A stretch of DNA of 64,000 bases, from assembly GCA_947629315.1 (NCBI GenBank), contig CANRDB010000005.1, forward strand, positions 1-64,000, written 5' to 3'. Made by a program: the position numbers and the translations under genes. Every line of letters begins with the position of its first letter. The stretch's first letter is position 1. This document shows, piece after piece, positions 1 through 8,682 of this stretch. Source of the stretch: an uncultured Bacilli bacterium (GTDB lineage Bacteria; Bacillota_I; Bacilli_A; RF39; UBA660). Below the pieces are notes generated by a model. It ran no database searches and was not told the origin of the DNA. It saw only the letters and a list, made by a program, of their open reading frames with translations.

Positions 1-50
1 TATAAAGCGTTCTTACTCTTTCATTATACTACATATTTTTATAAAAGAAA

Positions 51-75
51 AGACCATTGACTTTGTCAACAGTCT
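51..75 (-). terminator. Rho-independent terminator of the AbgT-like gene
   Basis: Read on the minus strand the segment folds as AGACTGTTGAC, loop AAA, GTCAATGGTCT (11 pairs including two G-U pairs), followed by TTTTCTTTT. It lies 40 bases past the stop of the AbgT-like gene. Confidence 0.75.
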
Positions 76-76
76 G

Positions 77-105
77 AATTGCTGATTATATTAGCAATTT
101 TTTTA
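77..105 (+). terminator. Rho-independent terminator for a plus-strand gene left of the window
   Basis: AATTGCT and AGCAATT form a 7-bp stem followed by a T run on the plus strand. It would end a transcript entering from the left, convergent with the minus-strand AbgT-like gene. No plus-strand gene is visible inside the window here, so its owner is inferred. Confidence 0.5.
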
Positions 106-114
106 TTTATCCTG

Positions 115-1611
115 TTATAAAGTAGAAGCTGCTCCTATGCCTATTTTAAATCCTAGCAAACTCCATCCCACAATGATAATAAACCATACTAGAGATAACC
201 ATAAAACGACAGGCATAATTTTTCGCATGGTTCCAAATAATTGAATATCATCATCCTGCGTATCATACTTGTATAAAAATCCTATCATAACAATTAAGAA
301 TACATACAGTGGTGTAAAACATTTTCCAATCGAATCAGCAGCTTTAAAAATCATTAAACTAAAAGATGGAGAAATATTCGCACGTACTAATAGTGGTACA
401 AAGATAGGAGATGCTAACAACCAGTTATGAACGGTGGATGGGTTTAAAATCGTAATAAGAATGCTTATCAAAAAGATAAGGGAAATTAAGAAAATACCAT
501 TCATTTGATTATTGCCAAGTAAGTTAATAAGCCGCAAAGTGAAAACGTCACTAATTTGTGTCCACTCTAAAATATTATACATAATAGAGAAGAAGAATAA
601 TCCTGCAAAGATAAATCCAGTATTTTGAAAAGTCAAAGAAATTGCTTGATTATATTCTCTACTACTTTTGATATTTCTAGATATTTTTCCATAAATATAA
701 CCGCATATTAACGTTATTCCTAATAAGATGACAAGGAAACCTTCTCTAAAAGGTGCTTCTGGTCCAAAGAGTTTTTCCATATATGTTTCAGCATTGGTGT
801 CTAATAGCCATCCTGAAAAAGGAAGTCCGGGAATAATGGCATAAAGTAACAATAATAAGAAAAATAGAAATACGGCTATCGTTACTTTTAAAGCTTTGGG
901 AGAACGAATCCATTCTTTCTCATCAGTTCTTTTCATTTTTTTAGATAATTTCTTTTCAATAAGGAAAGAACCGATAATTGATAAAATAATAGCAGCAACA
1001 ACCTCCATATAAATCATAGACCAAGAGCCAAAAGAATAACTACCTAATACATCTAACGATGCCGTTTCTGCCATTCTTCCTAAAACGATATCTTGGTAAC
1101 TATATAAAATACCTGTTCCATATCCCATAGTCACTCCGATAAAAACAGTCATGATGCCCAGTTTAGGATCACGGTGAAAATACTGATAGAGAATCGCTAC
1201 TAATGGAAATAAAATGGCATAACTGTAATCCCCAATAGCACTCGCAACCATACTAACAAATAATGTCAAAAAAGTAATGAGCCATGGTTTAGGATTATTA
1301 AAATTTCCAACAATAGCATGGAATAGACCACTTACCTCTAATATAGTAACCGCAATTAGGGAAACAACAATGACCGCTAGAGGTTCTAAAGCTCTAAAAT
1401 TGCTAATAGATTCCCCAAAAAGAAACTGAATACCCTCTTTACTAAAAATATTTCTTACTGTTACAACTGTTGTCTCGAGAGTTTCGGGATCTGTCGTATA
1501 ACTTTGAAACTGTATCTTATTCAGTACAAAACTCAAAACAGATAAGAAAATTCCTATCACAATCATGACAGTGATGGGTCCAAAACTGACTTTTCTTTTG
1601 TTCCGCTTCAC
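115..1611 (-). CDS. AbgT-family transporter (p-aminobenzoyl-glutamate type)
   Basis: Integral membrane protein of 498 residues with about a dozen hydrophobic segments. The stretch RALEPLAVIVVSLIAVTILE followed by SGLFHA, and the later NPSTVHNWLLASPIFVPLL region, resemble the AbgT family, known for p-aminobenzoyl-glutamate uptake and for sulfonamide efflux. The substrate here is not established. The chosen start is a GTG six bases after AGGAGG; a longer frame opening at an upstream TTG would place that AGGAGG inside the gene. It follows the DUF951 gene by 13 bases and may be co-transcribed with the mscS/DUF951 pair. A clear terminator follows. Confidence 0.75.
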   Translation of the reverse strand: MKRNKRKVSFGPITVMIVIGIFLSVLSFVLNKIQFQSYTTDPETLETTVVTVRNIFSKEGIQFLFGESISNFRALEPLAVIVVSLIAVTILEVSGLFHAIVGNFNNPKPWLITFLTLFVSMVASAIGDYSYAILFPLVAILYQYFHRDPKLGIMTVFIGVTMGYGTGILYSYQDIVLGRMAETASLDVLGSYSFGSWSMIYMEVVAAIILSIIGSFLIEKKLSKKMKRTDEKEWIRSPKALKVTIAVFLFFLLLLLYAIIPGLPFSGWLLDTNAETYMEKLFGPEAPFREGFLVILLGITLICGYIYGKISRNIKSSREYNQAISLTFQNTGFIFAGLFFFSIMYNILEWTQISDVFTLRLINLLGNNQMNGIFLISLIFLISILITILNPSTVHNWLLASPIFVPLLVRANISPSFSLMIFKAADSIGKCFTPLYVFLIVMIGFLYKYDTQDDDIQLFGTMRKIMPVVLWLSLVWFIIIVGWSLLGFKIGIGAASTL

Positions 1612-1624
1612 AGCAATCCTCCTA

Positions 1625-1807
1625 TCAACCAATTACTTTTTTTAATTTCTTATTGAATTCTATTCTCGGTAACATGATACTTCTTCCACAATGTCTACAT
1701 TTAATTTTAATATCGGCTCCAACCCGTGTAATTTCCCATTCATTGGTTCCACAGGGATGGTCTTTTTTCATAACAACAATACTTCCTAATTTATATTCTT
1801 TATCCAT
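1625..1807 (-). CDS. DUF951 family small protein (YyzM-like)
   Basis: Sixty residues starting MDKEYKLGSIVVMKKDHPCG. The pattern MKKxHPCGxNEWE, RVGADIKIKC and CGRxIMLPR is diagnostic of DUF951, a small family with a CxxC pair (KCRHCG) that suggests a metal-bound or nucleic-acid-binding fold; function is unknown. The start was placed at the ATG that overlaps the end of mscS by 8 bases, because family members begin at this point and the upstream in-frame sequence encodes mscS tail in another frame. The soj-spo0J-mscS-DUF951 neighbourhood is common in Bacillota. Confidence 0.85.
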   Translation of the reverse strand: MDKEYKLGSIVVMKKDHPCGTNEWEITRVGADIKIKCRHCGRSIMLPRIEFNKKLKKVIG

Positions 1808-2600
1808 GATGCACCACCACTTGCGGATAGGCAATGGTAATTCCCTTTTGGTCACATTCTTCTTTAATACGTTCTCTAAATCTTCTCATCAAAGTAAATT
1901 TATCCGCGTATAAAGCCGGAATAACCACTCGAAAATTGACACTGCTATCGGCTAATTCTTCCACACCAAGACATTGCGCTGGATGTTCTAAATGAAATTC
2001 CTTGGTTAATTGTTCGCACAACTCGTCGAAGAATTTTTTCACTTCTTCCACATCATCCTCATAACTAATCGAAATATCTAGTAAAGCATTATTTTCTTCC
2101 ATACTGTGATTAATCACTTCACTAATATTTCGATTCGCAATCATTTTAATTTCACCTGTATATGCTTTTACTTTCGTAGTCTTTAAGCCGAGAGAAATAA
2201 CCGTTCCCGTAAACCCGGTTACGGTAATGACATCCCCAACAGAATACTGATCTTCCAATAAAATTCCAAATCCAGCAATAATATCTTTTAATAAATCTTG
2301 AAGTGCTAGTCCAGCTACTAAACTGACTACTCCTAAAGAGGCCACTAAAGATTTCGTATCAATTCCATATACTTCTAAAATCATCATCAAAGCAACAATT
2401 AAAATGAAATATTTGATAACGTTATTAATTAAACCAACAAACGTCTTTTGACGCTTTTCATTAATACGTTTTGAACGAATACGAAATACTCTTTTAACAA
2501 TACGACTAATAATGCCATACGTAAGTATACTGAATAAAATAATTAAAATGGGTGCTACCACTTCTTTAACTAACACTTTTTCTAATAAAAAATCTATCAT
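1800..2600 (-). CDS. mscS: Small-conductance mechanosensitive channel, MscS family
   Basis: 266 residues: N-terminal hydrophobic helices (about 12-35 and 55-80), then the pore-lining helix with LVASLGVVSLVAGLALQDLL, typical of MscS TM3, followed by the beta domain (GDVITVTGFTGTV) and a C-terminal alpha/beta domain. MscS channels open under membrane tension and release osmolytes on hypo-osmotic shock. Length matches short Bacillota members such as YkuT. It sits 1 base after spo0J and overlaps the DUF951 gene, so it is probably translated in the soj-spo0J operon. Confidence 0.9.
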   Translation of the reverse strand: MIDFLLEKVLVKEVVAPILIILFSILTYGIISRIVKRVFRIRSKRINEKRQKTFVGLINNVIKYFILIVALMMILEVYGIDTKSLVASLGVVSLVAGLALQDLLKDIIAGFGILLEDQYSVGDVITVTGFTGTVISLGLKTTKVKAYTGEIKMIANRNISEVINHSMEENNALLDISISYEDDVEEVKKFFDELCEQLTKEFHLEHPAQCLGVEELADSSVNFRVVIPALYADKFTLMRRFRERIKEECDQKGITIAYPQVVVHHG

Positions 2601-2601
2601 A

Positions 2602-3477
2602 TTATCCTCTAATATGAATCATATCCAAAATACGATTCAAATCTGCTACATTAGTAAAACTAATTTCAATCTTATTTTCTTTGATACGAACTTTGGTATC
2701 TAGTTTTTCCCTTAAAAGTTCCTCTGCATATTTAAATTCTAGATGTTTCTCAGCTGGCTTTTTTTCTACTTTATGCTTTTTTTCTTCGGTTCCTGTCTGA
2801 TATTCCAATTTTCGTACAGAAACTTTATTTTCAACGATATCATGCGCTAACGTAATCATCTTTTCTGGATCTTCTAACTTAGATAGTGTTCTCGCATGTC
2901 CCATCGTCAATTGATTATTATTAACCATTTCTTGTACTTCTTTTGGTAGACGTAACAACCCTAACATATTCGTAATATGACTTCTACTTTTTCCTACCTT
3001 GACACTTAATTCTTCCTGTGTTAGGTTTAGTTTCTCAATCATCGTCCGATAGGCAATAGCCTCTTCCATCGCGCTTAAATTTTCTCTTTGTAAGTTCTCC
3101 AGAAGAGCAATCTGCATCATTTGCGAATCTTCTAAATTACGAACAATCGCAGGCACACTCGTCAATCCTGCCTTTTTACTAGCGCGTACTCGACGTTCTC
3201 CTGCTATAATTTCGTATCCTTTAATACTTTTTTTAACAATGATTGGCTGAAATACTCCATGTTCGCGAATGGATTCTGTTAATTCTTGAAGAGATTCTTC
3301 ATGGAAAACTTTTCTAGGCTGATAAGGATTTGGGCGTAATTCATCGATAGGAATATCGATAATTTCTTCCTTCGTTGCTGTCTCATAAACCCTCTGTTCA
3401 AAACTATCCATATCTAACTTTTCATTCGTGAATAATTGTTCTAGACCTTGTCCTAAAACTCTCTTTTTAATTTCCAT
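2602..3477 (-). CDS. spo0J: Chromosome-partitioning protein Spo0J (ParB), CTPase clamp
   Basis: 291 residues beginning MEIKKRVLGQGLEQLF, the short N-terminal motif that stimulates Soj. ParB/sulfiredoxin-like CTP-binding domain with IIAGERRVRA (about 91-99) and LLENLQREN (126-133), then the helix-turn-helix LTQEELSVKVGKSRSHITN, and a C-terminal dimerisation region. Arg165 in GKSR and Gly in MGHAR are the parS-reading residues of true ParB proteins, in contrast to the Noc paralogue at 31889-33742. Its likely targets are the two parS sites at 51385 and 51527. Start chosen at the ATG; a TTG nine bases upstream is too close to the ribosome-binding site. Overlaps soj by 11 bases. Confidence 0.92.
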   Translation of the reverse strand: MEIKKRVLGQGLEQLFTNEKLDMDSFEQRVYETATKEEIIDIPIDELRPNPYQPRKVFHEESLQELTESIREHGVFQPIIVKKSIKGYEIIAGERRVRASKKAGLTSVPAIVRNLEDSQMMQIALLENLQRENLSAMEEAIAYRTMIEKLNLTQEELSVKVGKSRSHITNMLGLLRLPKEVQEMVNNNQLTMGHARTLSKLEDPEKMITLAHDIVENKVSVRKLEYQTGTEEKKHKVEKKPAEKHLEFKYAEELLREKLDTKVRIKENKIEISFTNVADLNRILDMIHIRG

Positions 3478-4252
3478 TTCGCTCAATCACCTCTTTGGCT
3501 AAATTCAAATAAGCTTCTGTTCCTCTACTTTTTGGATCATACGCATGAATTGGTTTTCCATGGCTAGGTGCCTCTGATAAACGAACCAATCTTGGAATAA
3601 TCGTATCGTAGACTTTTTCTTTAAAATAACTCTTAACATCCTCTACTACTTCTAATCCTAAATTTGTACGATTATCCAACATCGTTAGTAAAACACCCTC
3701 AATATCCAATTGTGGATTTAGTTTCTTTTGCGCTAGCATAATGGAATTGAGAAGTTGAATAATTCCCTCTAAGGCAAAAAATTCACATTGAACAGGGATG
3801 ATAACAGAATTGGATGCCGCTAAAGCATTTAACGTAATCAGACCTAATGATGGTGGGCAATCCAAAATAATATAGTCAAAAATACTAGCAATGTCTTGTA
3901 AATATTTTTTTAACTGTTTCTGGGCAACAAAGTCTTTCCGACTTCTTGCCATCTCCATCAATTCCATATCCACACCTGCTAAATTAATAGAGGCTGGAAT
4001 GATATATAAATTTTTAAATTTTGTTTTGATAACAACATCTTTTACCTCTGCACGATCCGTAAATAAATCGTACACACTCTCCTTTAATTCACTTTTATTA
4101 ATTCCTAAACCAGTAGTACTATTTCCTTGTGGGTCTAAATCTACCAATAATGTTTTCTTTCCTAGTAAACCAAGTGAGGCAGACAAATTAATACTAGATG
4201 TTGTTTTTCCAACGCCGCCTTTTTGATTGACAAAAGCGATAATTTTTCCCAT
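3467..4252 (-). CDS. soj: Chromosome-partitioning ATPase Soj (ParA)
   Basis: 261 residues starting MGKIIAFVNQKGGVGKTTSS, the deviant Walker A motif of ParA ATPases. Further ParA landmarks are LLVDLDPQGNSTTG (Walker A') and ILDCPPSLG (Walker B). Soj forms DNA-bound ATP dimers, regulates DnaA at oriC and is switched by Spo0J. The start was set at the ATG preceded by AGGTGAT; an upstream in-frame ATG lacks such a site. The soj-spo0J pair is about 28 kb away from noc, whereas the genes are adjacent in B. subtilis. Confidence 0.95.
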   Translation of the reverse strand: MGKIIAFVNQKGGVGKTTSSINLSASLGLLGKKTLLVDLDPQGNSTTGLGINKSELKESVYDLFTDRAEVKDVVIKTKFKNLYIIPASINLAGVDMELMEMARSRKDFVAQKQLKKYLQDIASIFDYIILDCPPSLGLITLNALAASNSVIIPVQCEFFALEGIIQLLNSIMLAQKKLNPQLDIEGVLLTMLDNRTNLGLEVVEDVKSYFKEKVYDTIIPRLVRLSEAPSHGKPIHAYDPKSRGTEAYLNLAKEVIERNGN

Positions 4253-4316
4253 TTTATCACCTATTTCTAATTCTTTCACATAATTATTTTATCACATTTT
4301 ATAGGAGAAATCTATG

Positions 4317-4356
4317 AAAAAAGGATAATCTTTCCATCCTCGAAATTAGATTATCC
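4317..4356 (-). terminator. Rho-independent terminator of the 652-residue gene
   Basis: On the minus strand GGATAATC pairs with GATTATCC across an 18-base loop, followed by TTTTTT. The left arm overlaps the stop codon of the unknown protein gene. Confidence 0.65.
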
Positions 4357-6309
4357 ATTTACCCTTTTATCACTTGGATAGAACTTCTGTTTCACCTTTG
4401 GTGAAGACTCTAACTTTTCCTCATAACTAATTGTATAGTCTAATTGGTTTTCATCCATTCGATATCGCTGTAACAATTCTGTTAATGTTTTTTTATCTTG
4501 CAAGACATGATTCAGATATGTGGCATCCGGAGTGCCAGATTCTAATTCTTGCATTAATTGGGTAGAAATATCATCTTTCTTTTCGTTATTCTTCGCATAG
4601 TAATAGTTCGATACTAATAACTCTTTTAGAAATTCCATACATTTTTCTGGTTGTGTCTCATGTAATTGCTGCAAATACTGTGCCGTTTTTGGTGCTCCGT
4701 GTGTATCTAAATAGATATAAAAATCACTCTCACTATATAGTTTACAGTAAGCACTCTCCGTAAGACAACTAGGGTCTAAATTCATCAATCGTGTTAACAT
4801 GGCTGTTCCCTCTAATCGTCTAACAATCCGTTTATGATGATTTTTTCCTAATGACATCATTTCAAAATAACTTGCAATATACCGAGGATACCCTATCAAG
4901 AATAGGGATTGAATATTCGCATTCGTCAAATCAGCATATATTAATCCCTCACAGATAAACCACTCATCAATATCTATTGAACCAACCGTTTGAAAATTCA
5001 CTTTCTCTAAATATTTGCGAGAAAGATATCTCATCAATAGATTTTGGTAATGTTTCATACCTACTTTAGATAGTTCATATGGTTTAAAAGCCTCTTCTGC
5101 CTTTTGAGCGTTCATCGCTATCTCATAAATTTCTTCGGTATAATCGACTGGATGGTTGCGTTTAACTTCCATCAATAACTGATCAAAAATACGAGCAATT
5201 GGTTTTCCCACATACAGAATATTTAGTTCCACTTGTGGTTTCGTATAGAGAGGATCCATCATTTCTATTCTTTTTTGAGCATTCCGATCTTGAATTTTTT
5301 CTCGTTCTTCAAAAATCTTGCCACCCCGTAAAAAATACTCCCGGCAGAAGAATTCTACACAGTCAAAGACATACTCTTTATTACACCAAAAACTTTCCGT
5401 AATGACCTCAAAATTCGCATCGGGATGATTTAATAATTTTAATAGTTCTTCATCCTCTATCGTAAGTACACTAGTTGCCATCTGTTGACCATCTTTTGTA
5501 ATGGGTGTCTGTTTAGCTTGACATAAAAAAGCATAAACATAACTCATGAAGAAACCGATAAAATCATCAATATCATCTTTATCTTGATAAACATCCTCTA
5601 AATAATTGAGAATCGTCTCAAACAATTCTTGTTGTACTTGTTCTAAAATTTCTAGTTCTGAAGAAATTTCCTCTTCTAACTCTTCCTCATCTAATTCTTC
5701 ATCCTCATTCAAATAAACCAAGTCAAACGAATACGACTCTTCCTCTTCTTCAGGATGATATTTCGCATAAACATCATCATAAATTAATGCAATTTCATCT
5801 AAAACACCAATATAACTTTCATATCTTGCCAATTCATCATAAAAGATAGTAGGTTCTTCTTGAATATACTCTTGACAATCTAAAATAAATTGTTTTGGTT
5901 GTGTTGTATAAACAAAATAATCTAGCAATAAAGTTCTTACTTTCAATTCGTTTTTAGCATCATGGAAATATCCTTGTAACTGTCCAATAGAAAAAGGTAA
6001 GTCCTCTAACTCTGACATAATTTCTTCTTCTAGTGGGGAAGTAGCATGCATCGTTTTCACATAGCGCCAATACTGATAAACCGTAAAAATAATATCAATA
6101 ATCATATCATGTCGGTAAAGTTCTAACTCTTCGGGTCTTATTTCATACGTATAACAAAGTTTCTCTGCCAATAAATACTTGGAATGTTCTTTTCCCATCA
6201 AAAAATCATACATCATATCGAGTAATTCTTCATCGGATAATTTAGCATGTTCATTATAGAGTTTCACCAATAAATCCCGTGCGAAATCCAATCTATTTTT
6301 ACTATCCAT
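4351..6309 (-). CDS. Unknown 652-residue acidic, soluble protein
   Basis: I do not recognise this protein. It starts MDSKNRLDFARDLL, has no signal peptide and no convincing membrane span, and looks alpha-helical throughout. An acidic stretch (about residues 188-225, rich in EEE and DEEELEEE) interrupts the sequence; the last 20 residues are basic. There are no P-loop, zinc-ribbon or catalytic motifs that I can see. It is flanked by soj and by the orphan ncRNA, and has its own promoter (6338-6366) and terminator, so it is probably monocistronic. Ribosome-binding site is GGGGG seven bases before ATG. A helical-repeat scaffold is possible but unsupported. Confidence 0.85.
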   Translation of the reverse strand: MDSKNRLDFARDLLVKLYNEHAKLSDEELLDMMYDFLMGKEHSKYLLAEKLCYTYEIRPEELELYRHDMIIDIIFTVYQYWRYVKTMHATSPLEEEIMSELEDLPFSIGQLQGYFHDAKNELKVRTLLLDYFVYTTQPKQFILDCQEYIQEEPTIFYDELARYESYIGVLDEIALIYDDVYAKYHPEEEEESYSFDLVYLNEDEELDEEELEEEISSELEILEQVQQELFETILNYLEDVYQDKDDIDDFIGFFMSYVYAFLCQAKQTPITKDGQQMATSVLTIEDEELLKLLNHPDANFEVITESFWCNKEYVFDCVEFFCREYFLRGGKIFEEREKIQDRNAQKRIEMMDPLYTKPQVELNILYVGKPIARIFDQLLMEVKRNHPVDYTEEIYEIAMNAQKAEEAFKPYELSKVGMKHYQNLLMRYLSRKYLEKVNFQTVGSIDIDEWFICEGLIYADLTNANIQSLFLIGYPRYIASYFEMMSLGKNHHKRIVRRLEGTAMLTRLMNLDPSCLTESAYCKLYSESDFYIYLDTHGAPKTAQYLQQLHETQPEKCMEFLKELLVSNYYYAKNNEKKDDISTQLMQELESGTPDATYLNHVLQDKKTLTELLQRYRMDENQLDYTISYEEKLESSPKVKQKFYPSDKRVNG

Positions 6310-6337
6310 ATTTTAACCCCCGTTTGAAAATGCTTAT

Positions 6338-6366
6338 ATTATAATATAATCTCCCTAAAAAGTAAA
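6338..6366 (-). promoter_or_regulatory. Sigma-A-type promoter of the 652-residue gene
   Basis: On the minus strand TTTACT, 17-base spacer, TATAAT. It lies downstream of the ncRNA terminator and about 28 bases before the ATG of the unknown gene, so that gene need not rely on read-through. Confidence 0.6.
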
Positions 6367-6378
6367 GAAAAAAAGCAC

Positions 6379-6408
6379 AAAAAAAGACAGCGTTGACTGG
6401 ACGCCATC
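6379..6408 (-). terminator. Rho-independent terminator of the orphan ncRNA
   Basis: GATGGCGT, loop CCAGTCA, ACGCTGTC (8 pairs, two of them G-U) followed by seven U. It is G+C-rich compared with its surroundings. Confidence 0.85.
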
Positions 6409-6697
6409 CTAGTTTGAATCAATCTCCTTTTTAGTCTTAAAGGTGACTGCCTATTCGAAGTTTTCTTTCTCCATATAGCTATATACTTAATAGATAATAA
6501 GACTCTTTTTCAGAGCATTCATATATAGTAGTATTCTTCATACTAATATATTAAAGGACAAGCATATATATTATTATCGTAATATATATTTTTTGATTAA
6601 TAATAATTGATAAGTGAACTCCAATCCCTATTTTATAAATAGTTTTCTTTGCTTTGCTTATTTTTTTATTACTAATTGCTTGTCTGTTCTATTAAGT
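6379..6697 (-). ncRNA. Orphan structured non-coding RNA, ~319 nt, family not recognised
   Basis: A 465-base stretch without a gene that carries a complete transcription unit: consensus promoter (6704-6732) and strong terminator (6379-6408). The RNA has long-range pairing: ATACTTAATAGA at its 5' end (6688-6699) is perfectly complementary to 6483-6494 (12 bp), and just inside it GACAAGCA (6677-6684) pairs with TGCTTGTC (6557-6564). Local hairpins inside include TAGTAT/ATACTA near 6540, GCTCT/AGAGT near 6510 and an A+T helix near 6575-6595. A 3' domain (6482-6409) precedes the terminator. Only very short frames without ribosome-binding sites occur. I find no RNase P, tmRNA or SRP signature. Confidence 0.7.
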
Positions 6698-6703
6698 ATC
6701 TTA

Positions 6704-6732
6704 AATATACCACAGTTTTTTCTATTTTTCAA
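6704..6732 (-). promoter_or_regulatory. Sigma-A-type extended -10 promoter of the orphan ncRNA
   Basis: Minus strand: TTGAAA, 17-base spacer, TATATT, preceded by TGG (extended -10). Predicted start near 6697-6699, exactly at the 5' arm of the outer helix. It lies just after the typA terminator. Confidence 0.75.
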
Positions 6733-6742
6733 CATATTTTTT

Positions 6743-6776
6743 TAAAAAAACAGATAATTTTTGTCAATTATCTGTT
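6743..6776 (-). terminator. Rho-independent terminator of typA
   Basis: AACAGATAAT and ATTATCTGTT form a 10-bp stem with an 8-base loop, followed by a T run, overlapping the typA stop codon on the minus strand. Confidence 0.85.
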
Positions 6777-8589
6777 ATAACCCTTTTTTACTGTCTAATT
6801 TTTTACGCTCTGCCGTGTTGAGTATCTTTTTACGCATCCGATAACTATGAGGAGTTACTTCTACTAATTCATCATCATTAATATAATCTAAACATTCCTC
6901 TAAACTCATTTGCCTTGGTCTTTTTAATACTACTGTATGGTCCTTACTTGAACTTCGAGTATTCGTTAAATTCTTTCCTTTCACAACATTTACCGCTAAA
7001 TCGTTTTCATGATTATTTTCACCAACAATCATTCCCTCATAGACATCTACACCAGGTTCGATAAACATAACTCCCCGATCTTCTAATCCACCTAAAGCAT
7101 ATGCGGTAGACTTTCCATTCTCCATAGATACCAATACACCAAATTTACGATATCCAATCATCGCTCCAGCTTCCTTACGATATTCCTTATAGGTATGGTT
7201 CATAATTCCATATCCTTTCGTCATCGTCATAAATTCTGTCATAAAGCCAATAAGTCCTCTAGTTGGTACAGTATATTGTAATTTTACTTGATTTTCAACT
7301 GTTTCCATATTTTCCATAATTGCTTCTCGATTTCCTAATGCTTCAATAACTGAACCGACATATTCCTCAGGAACATCAATTTGTAAATCTTCGTAAGGTT
7401 CACACATGACTCCGTTAATCTCTTTCCGAATAATCTGTGGTTTGGAAACCTGTAACTCAAACCCTTCTCGACGCATATTTTCAATTAAAATAGAAAGATG
7501 AAGTTCTCCTCTTCCTGATACAATATAAGACTCTGAATCATTTTGTACCACTTTTAAAGAAACATCTCGCTCCGTCTCTTTCATTAATCGCTCTTCAATT
7601 TTACGAGCAGTAACAATCTTTCCTTCCCGTCCACAGAAAGGAGAAGTATTCACGCCAAAGGTCATCTGCAAAGTAGGCTCATCAATATGTAATAGTGGCA
7701 ATGCTTCCTCTTTTCCGACATCACAAATAGTTTCTCCTACTGAAATGTCAGGAAGTCCAGCAATCGCTACGATATCTCCTGCTTCCGCACTTTCCACTTC
7801 AATTCTCTTTAGTCCTAAAAAGCCATAGATTTTTGCAATTCTAAAAGATTTTATGGAACCGTCTATCCGAACACAACTAACCATTTCTCCTACTTTCATC
7901 GTTCCTCTTTTGACACGACCAATACCAATTCTTCCCACGAAATCATTATAGTCTAAAAGCGCTGGTTGAAATTGAAGAGAACCTTCTTTATCAACGACAG
8001 GCTCTGGAATATATTCAATAATCATATCTAAGATTTTTTCCATTCCTGGTTCTTGGGTTGATACATCTGGATCAAGAGAAGAAGTTCCGTTAATAGCAGA
8101 ACAGTAAGCAACTGGAAAATCTAAATCATCCACATCTGCTCCTAAATCAATAAATAAATCCATAACCTCATCCACTACTTCTTTTGGACGAGCAGATTCT
8201 TTGTCAATTTTATTGACAATCACAATTGGTTTTACTCCAGCATCCATTGCTTTTTTCAAAACGAAACGGGTCTGTGGCATCGTTCCCTCATAGGCATCTA
8301 CTACTAGTAGTACTCCATCTACCATATTCATAATACGTTCTACTTCTCCACCAAAGTCAGCATGCCCTGGTGTGTCTAAAATATTAATATTATAATCTTT
8401 ATAATGAATAGCTGTCGTTTTCGCTAAAATCGTGATACCACGTTCTCTTTCAATATCATTAGAATCAAGAGCACGTTCCTGTACTTCTTCATTCGCACGA
8501 AAAGTTCCAGAAGAAGATAATAATTGATCAACTAAAGTCGTCTTTCCATGGTCTACGTGAGCAATAATGGCAATATTTCTCTTTTTCAT
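6775..8589 (-). CDS. typA: Translational GTPase TypA/BipA
   Basis: 604 residues, the usual length. G1 [12 protein letters not shown]2 region RERGITI, G3 [12 protein letters not shown]4 NKID are all present, followed by EF-G-like domains and the TypA-specific C-terminal region. TypA binds the 70S ribosome in place of EF-G and assists 50S assembly under cold or other stress. It is transcribed alone: a terminator follows at once and an unrelated gene lies upstream. Confidence 0.97.
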   Translation of the reverse strand: MKKRNIAIIAHVDHGKTTLVDQLLSSSGTFRANEEVQERALDSNDIERERGITILAKTTAIHYKDYNINILDTPGHADFGGEVERIMNMVDGVLLVVDAYEGTMPQTRFVLKKAMDAGVKPIVIVNKIDKESARPKEVVDEVMDLFIDLGADVDDLDFPVAYCSAINGTSSLDPDVSTQEPGMEKILDMIIEYIPEPVVDKEGSLQFQPALLDYNDFVGRIGIGRVKRGTMKVGEMVSCVRIDGSIKSFRIAKIYGFLGLKRIEVESAEAGDIVAIAGLPDISVGETICDVGKEEALPLLHIDEPTLQMTFGVNTSPFCGREGKIVTARKIEERLMKETERDVSLKVVQNDSESYIVSGRGELHLSILIENMRREGFELQVSKPQIIRKEINGVMCEPYEDLQIDVPEEYVGSVIEALGNREAIMENMETVENQVKLQYTVPTRGLIGFMTEFMTMTKGYGIMNHTYKEYRKEAGAMIGYRKFGVLVSMENGKSTAYALGGLEDRGVMFIEPGVDVYEGMIVGENNHENDLAVNVVKGKNLTNTRSSSKDHTVVLKRPRQMSLEECLDYINDDELVEVTPHSYRMRKKILNTAERKKLDSKKGL

Positions 8590-8662
8590 ACTAAAACTCC
8601 TTTTTCACACTTTATGGATTATAGCACGAATACTTTTTCTTGTAAAGATTTTCTGAAAAACA

Positions 8663-8682
8663 AAAAAGAACTATTTCTAGTT
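8663..8682 (-). terminator. Rho-independent terminator of the 218-residue membrane protein gene
   Basis: AACTA, loop GAAA, TAGTT then CTTTTTT on the minus strand. The stem is short, so this is a moderate call. Confidence 0.45.

Noticed and set aside
6310-6420. The ncRNA terminator as an attenuator of the 652-residue gene
   Set aside because: That gene has its own promoter-like sequence (TTTACT-17-TATAAT) after the terminator, and there is no visible antiterminator; a separate RNA gene is more economical.
6379-6697. Orphan RNA as RNase P RNA, tmRNA, 6S or SRP RNA
   Set aside because: None of the diagnostic elements were found: no GAGGAAAGTCC-type core, no CCA-ended tRNA-like part or tag frame, no single long hairpin with central bubble, no GGAA domain IV. 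The SRP RNA is at 51448.
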